From a virus: DNA of 20,744 nucleotides. Shown piece by piece: positions 19,570 to 20,744 of the stretch. Location of the stretch: the IMG/VR virus record IMGVR_UViG_3300042465_004824, positions 1 to 20,744 of that record; one strand, 5' to 3'. Numbering within the stretch: position 1 is the stretch's first letter; every line of letters starts with the position of its first letter. The notes under the pieces were generated by a model. It searched no databases. It saw nothing but the letters and a program-made list of their open reading frames with translations, and had not been told where the DNA came from. The translations under genes were made by a program, and so were the position numbers.

Positions 19570-20744
19570 ATGTGGATACTACCAAAACAATTACACACCT
19601 CAGCCTTTGTGCCGGATACGGAGGCATTGATCTCGGACTTAGCCGAGCAATCCCAAATCTGCGCACAGTCGCTTTTTCTGAGATCGAAGCCTTCGCTTGC
19701 GCGAACTTGGTCGCAAAAATGGAAGCGGGACTCTTGGTCGCAGCTCCTATCTGGACGAATCTTAAAACCTTCCCTTGGTCAGAGTTTCGTGACCGCGTGG
19801 ACATCCTCTCTGGAGGTTATCCCTGTCAGCCATTCTCTGCAGCTGGAAAGCGGCTCGGAAAAGACGACCCAAGACACCTCTGGCCTTGGATTGCAGATGG
19901 AATTGTTTCCATGCGACCCAGAGTCGTCTTCTTCGAGAATGTCGAAGGACATATCAGTCTTGGACTCAGAGAGGTCATTGAAGATCTGGAAAGACTTGGT
20001 TACAACTCGACGTGGGGAGTATTCTCTGCGCGTGAAGTCGGCGCACCTCACCAAAGGAAACGAGTGTTTATCCTGGCCGACCGTGACGGCAAACGAGGAC
20101 AGTTATCGGATTGGTGGAAACTCACAGCAGAGTCATTGTCTGTCAGCGATGGCGAGACGCGGAGAGCTTGGCCTAGCCGCCCAGGTCAAGCCCAGCACGG
20201 ATGGGAGCCGCCTAGAGTCGTGGGCAACGCCGAGTACGATGGATCACATCAATGTAGTGAGGAGGCCAGAGGAACGAAGTCAGGCGGCGAACAAGGGCGG
20301 GTGCAAAAACTTGAGGGAGGAGGTACATCAATGGGCGACTCCTCAACAGATGCCACAGACGGATGCGAGTTGGCCAACACCAGCAGTCAAGGATGTGACT
20401 GGCGGCCCGTACAAGACCGAACTGGTCAATGGTCAGTTTCGCAGATACCACAACCATACAGAGGAAAATCCAGTGGCATACGGAACGAATTTAAAAGATG
20501 CGGTGAGAGTGATGGAGACATGGGCAACGCCGAGGGCGGGATGCCCAAGCAGTCCAGTGCCGGGGACTGGCGGGAAGGTGCTGGAGGAGCAGGTGAGGGG
20601 AGGCAACTGGGCAACACCGCAGGCAGATTGCAGAACCAAACCAATGCATCCCGAAAGACTAGGGGGTGGGCAACCAACTCTAAAATCTCAAACTCAAACT
20701 GGGACGGGCAAACTGAATCCACGCTGGGTGGAGACTCTGATGGG
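19570..20744 (+). CDS. Overlapping ORF with W-(P/A)-T-P modules, in the +1 frame of the methyltransferase (3'-partial)
   Basis: This frame opens at ATG 19570, 12 bases after the nuclease stop, in the caaccaaaaa context shared with other starts. It has no stop to the end of the window (391 codons). It begins MWILPKQLHTSAFVPDTEAL. From residue about 169 it shows W-x-T-x modules: WPTVTANED (20074), WATPSTMDH (20221), WATPQQMPQ (20332), WPTPAVKDV (20371), WATPRAGCP (20521) and WATPQADCR (20608). It ends in view with LNPRWVETLMG. These modules and the LNPxWVExLMG phrase occur in proteins often annotated as phage methyltransferase parts. Here the frame runs through the whole methyltransferase gene, so it may be a true overlapping gene. 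Its N-terminal half is Ser-rich and has no recognised domain. Confidence 0.6.
   Translation, partial: MWILPKQLHTSAFVPDTEALISDLAEQSQICAQSLFLRSKPSLARTWSQKWKRDSWSQLLSGRILKPSLGQSFVTAWTSSLEVIPVSHSLQLESGSEKTTQDTSGLGLQMELFPCDPESSSSRMSKDISVLDSERSLKIWKDLVTTRRGEYSLRVKSAHLTKGNECLSWPTVTANEDSYRIGGNSQQSHCLSAMARRGELGLAAQVKPSTDGSRLESWATPSTMDHINVVRRPEERSQAANKGGCKNLREEVHQWATPQQMPQTDASWPTPAVKDVTGGPYKTELVNGQFRRYHNHTEENPVAYGTNLKDAVRVMETWATPRAGCPSSPVPGTGGKVLEEQVRGGNWATPQADCRTKPMHPERLGGGQPTLKSQTQTGTGKLNPRWVETLM
19572..20744 (+). CDS. DNA cytosine-C5 methyltransferase (3'-partial)
   Basis: This frame uses GTG 19572, inside ATGTG with the overlapping ORF start, and stays open to the end of the window (391 codons, no stop). 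It carries C5-methyltransferase motifs in order: motif I LSLCAGYGGIDLGL (residues 10-23), motif IV GGYPCQPFSAAGKR with catalytic Cys85, motif VI FFENVEGH (Glu122-Asn123-Val124) and motif VIII APHQRKRVFILAD (Gln161 to Arg164). After residue 168 follows the variable, Gly/Ser/Glu-rich region with VGNAE, MGDSS, LANTSS, MGNAEG and LGNTAG units. The later motifs IX and X would lie beyond the window. It probably modifies phage DNA to evade host restriction. Alternatives in the leader: the frame is open upstream, but the GTG is the best-placed start. Confidence 0.85.
   Translation, partial: MDTTKTITHLSLCAGYGGIDLGLSRAIPNLRTVAFSEIEAFACANLVAKMEAGLLVAAPIWTNLKTFPWSEFRDRVDILSGGYPCQPFSAAGKRLGKDDPRHLWPWIADGIVSMRPRVVFFENVEGHISLGLREVIEDLERLGYNSTWGVFSAREVGAPHQRKRVFILADRDGKRGQLSDWWKLTAESLSVSDGETRRAWPSRPGQAQHGWEPPRVVGNAEYDGSHQCSEEARGTKSGGEQGRVQKLEGGGTSMGDSSTDATDGCELANTSSQGCDWRPVQDRTGQWSVSQIPQPYRGKSSGIRNEFKRCGESDGDMGNAEGGMPKQSSAGDWREGAGGAGEGRQLGNTAGRLQNQTNASRKTRGWATNSKISNSNWDGQTESTLGGDSDG

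Noticed and set aside
20212-20722. Antisense ORFs opposite the methyltransferase
   Set aside because: They have no leaders, no recognisable domains, and mirror the repeats on the other strand.

Overview
The window is a contiguous, entirely plus-strand stretch of a tailed double-stranded DNA phage or prophage with a long non-contractile tail (siphovirus type). The evidence is a canonical head-to-tail gene order, a tail-assembly chaperone pair joined by a correctly phased A AAA AAC slip site, and a 637-residue tape-measure protein. A small lipoprotein and an export-type lysis cassette point to a host with an outer membrane. Most genes lack a clear Shine-Dalgarno site and have A/C-rich leaders such as ataacaacaa before the ATG, which suggests a host that relies little on Shine-Dalgarno pairing. 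Verrucomicrobiota or Bacteroidota would fit, but the host cannot be fixed from this sequence. No integrase, tRNA, CRISPR array or insertion sequence was seen.

Layout. 1-4161: head module (end of a gpW-like joining protein, lambda-type portal, ClpP-fold prohead protease with a probable nested scaffold, P22-coat-like major capsid protein), closed by a rho-independent terminator. 4246-7256: neck and tail genes (connector, tail completion, tail tube, DUF5659-like protein, frameshifted chaperone, unknown protein). 7249-12599: tape measure and a chain of minor tail or structural proteins. 12596-14687: tail fibre and a small companion. 14684-16366: compact lysis cassette (two tiny ORFs, holin-like protein, alpha/beta-hydrolase, small lipoprotein, YkuD-like peptidase). 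16367-16520: control region with a hairpin and a near-perfect dyad. 16521-19557: DNA-metabolism genes (small unknown proteins, a single-strand-binding-like protein, a coiled-coil recombination-type protein, a VRR-NUC nuclease). 19570-end: a cytosine-C5 DNA methyltransferase gene that runs off the window.

The most striking feature is the last locus. Two reading frames on the same strand are open from overlapping start codons (ATG 19570 and GTG 19572) to the end of the window, about 391 codons each. One frame carries the methyltransferase motifs I, IV, VI and VIII. The other carries repeated W-(P/A)-T-P modules and ends in LNPRWVETLMG. The same six DNA repeats encode L/V/M-(A/G)-(D/N)-x in the methyltransferase frame and W-(P/A)-T-(P/V) in the overlapping frame, so the region looks dual-coding. 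Other points to check are a TTGACA element placed 13-16 bases before four structural start codons, a nested scaffold start inside the protease gene, a serine hydrolase inside the lysis cassette, and several RNA structures between genes.
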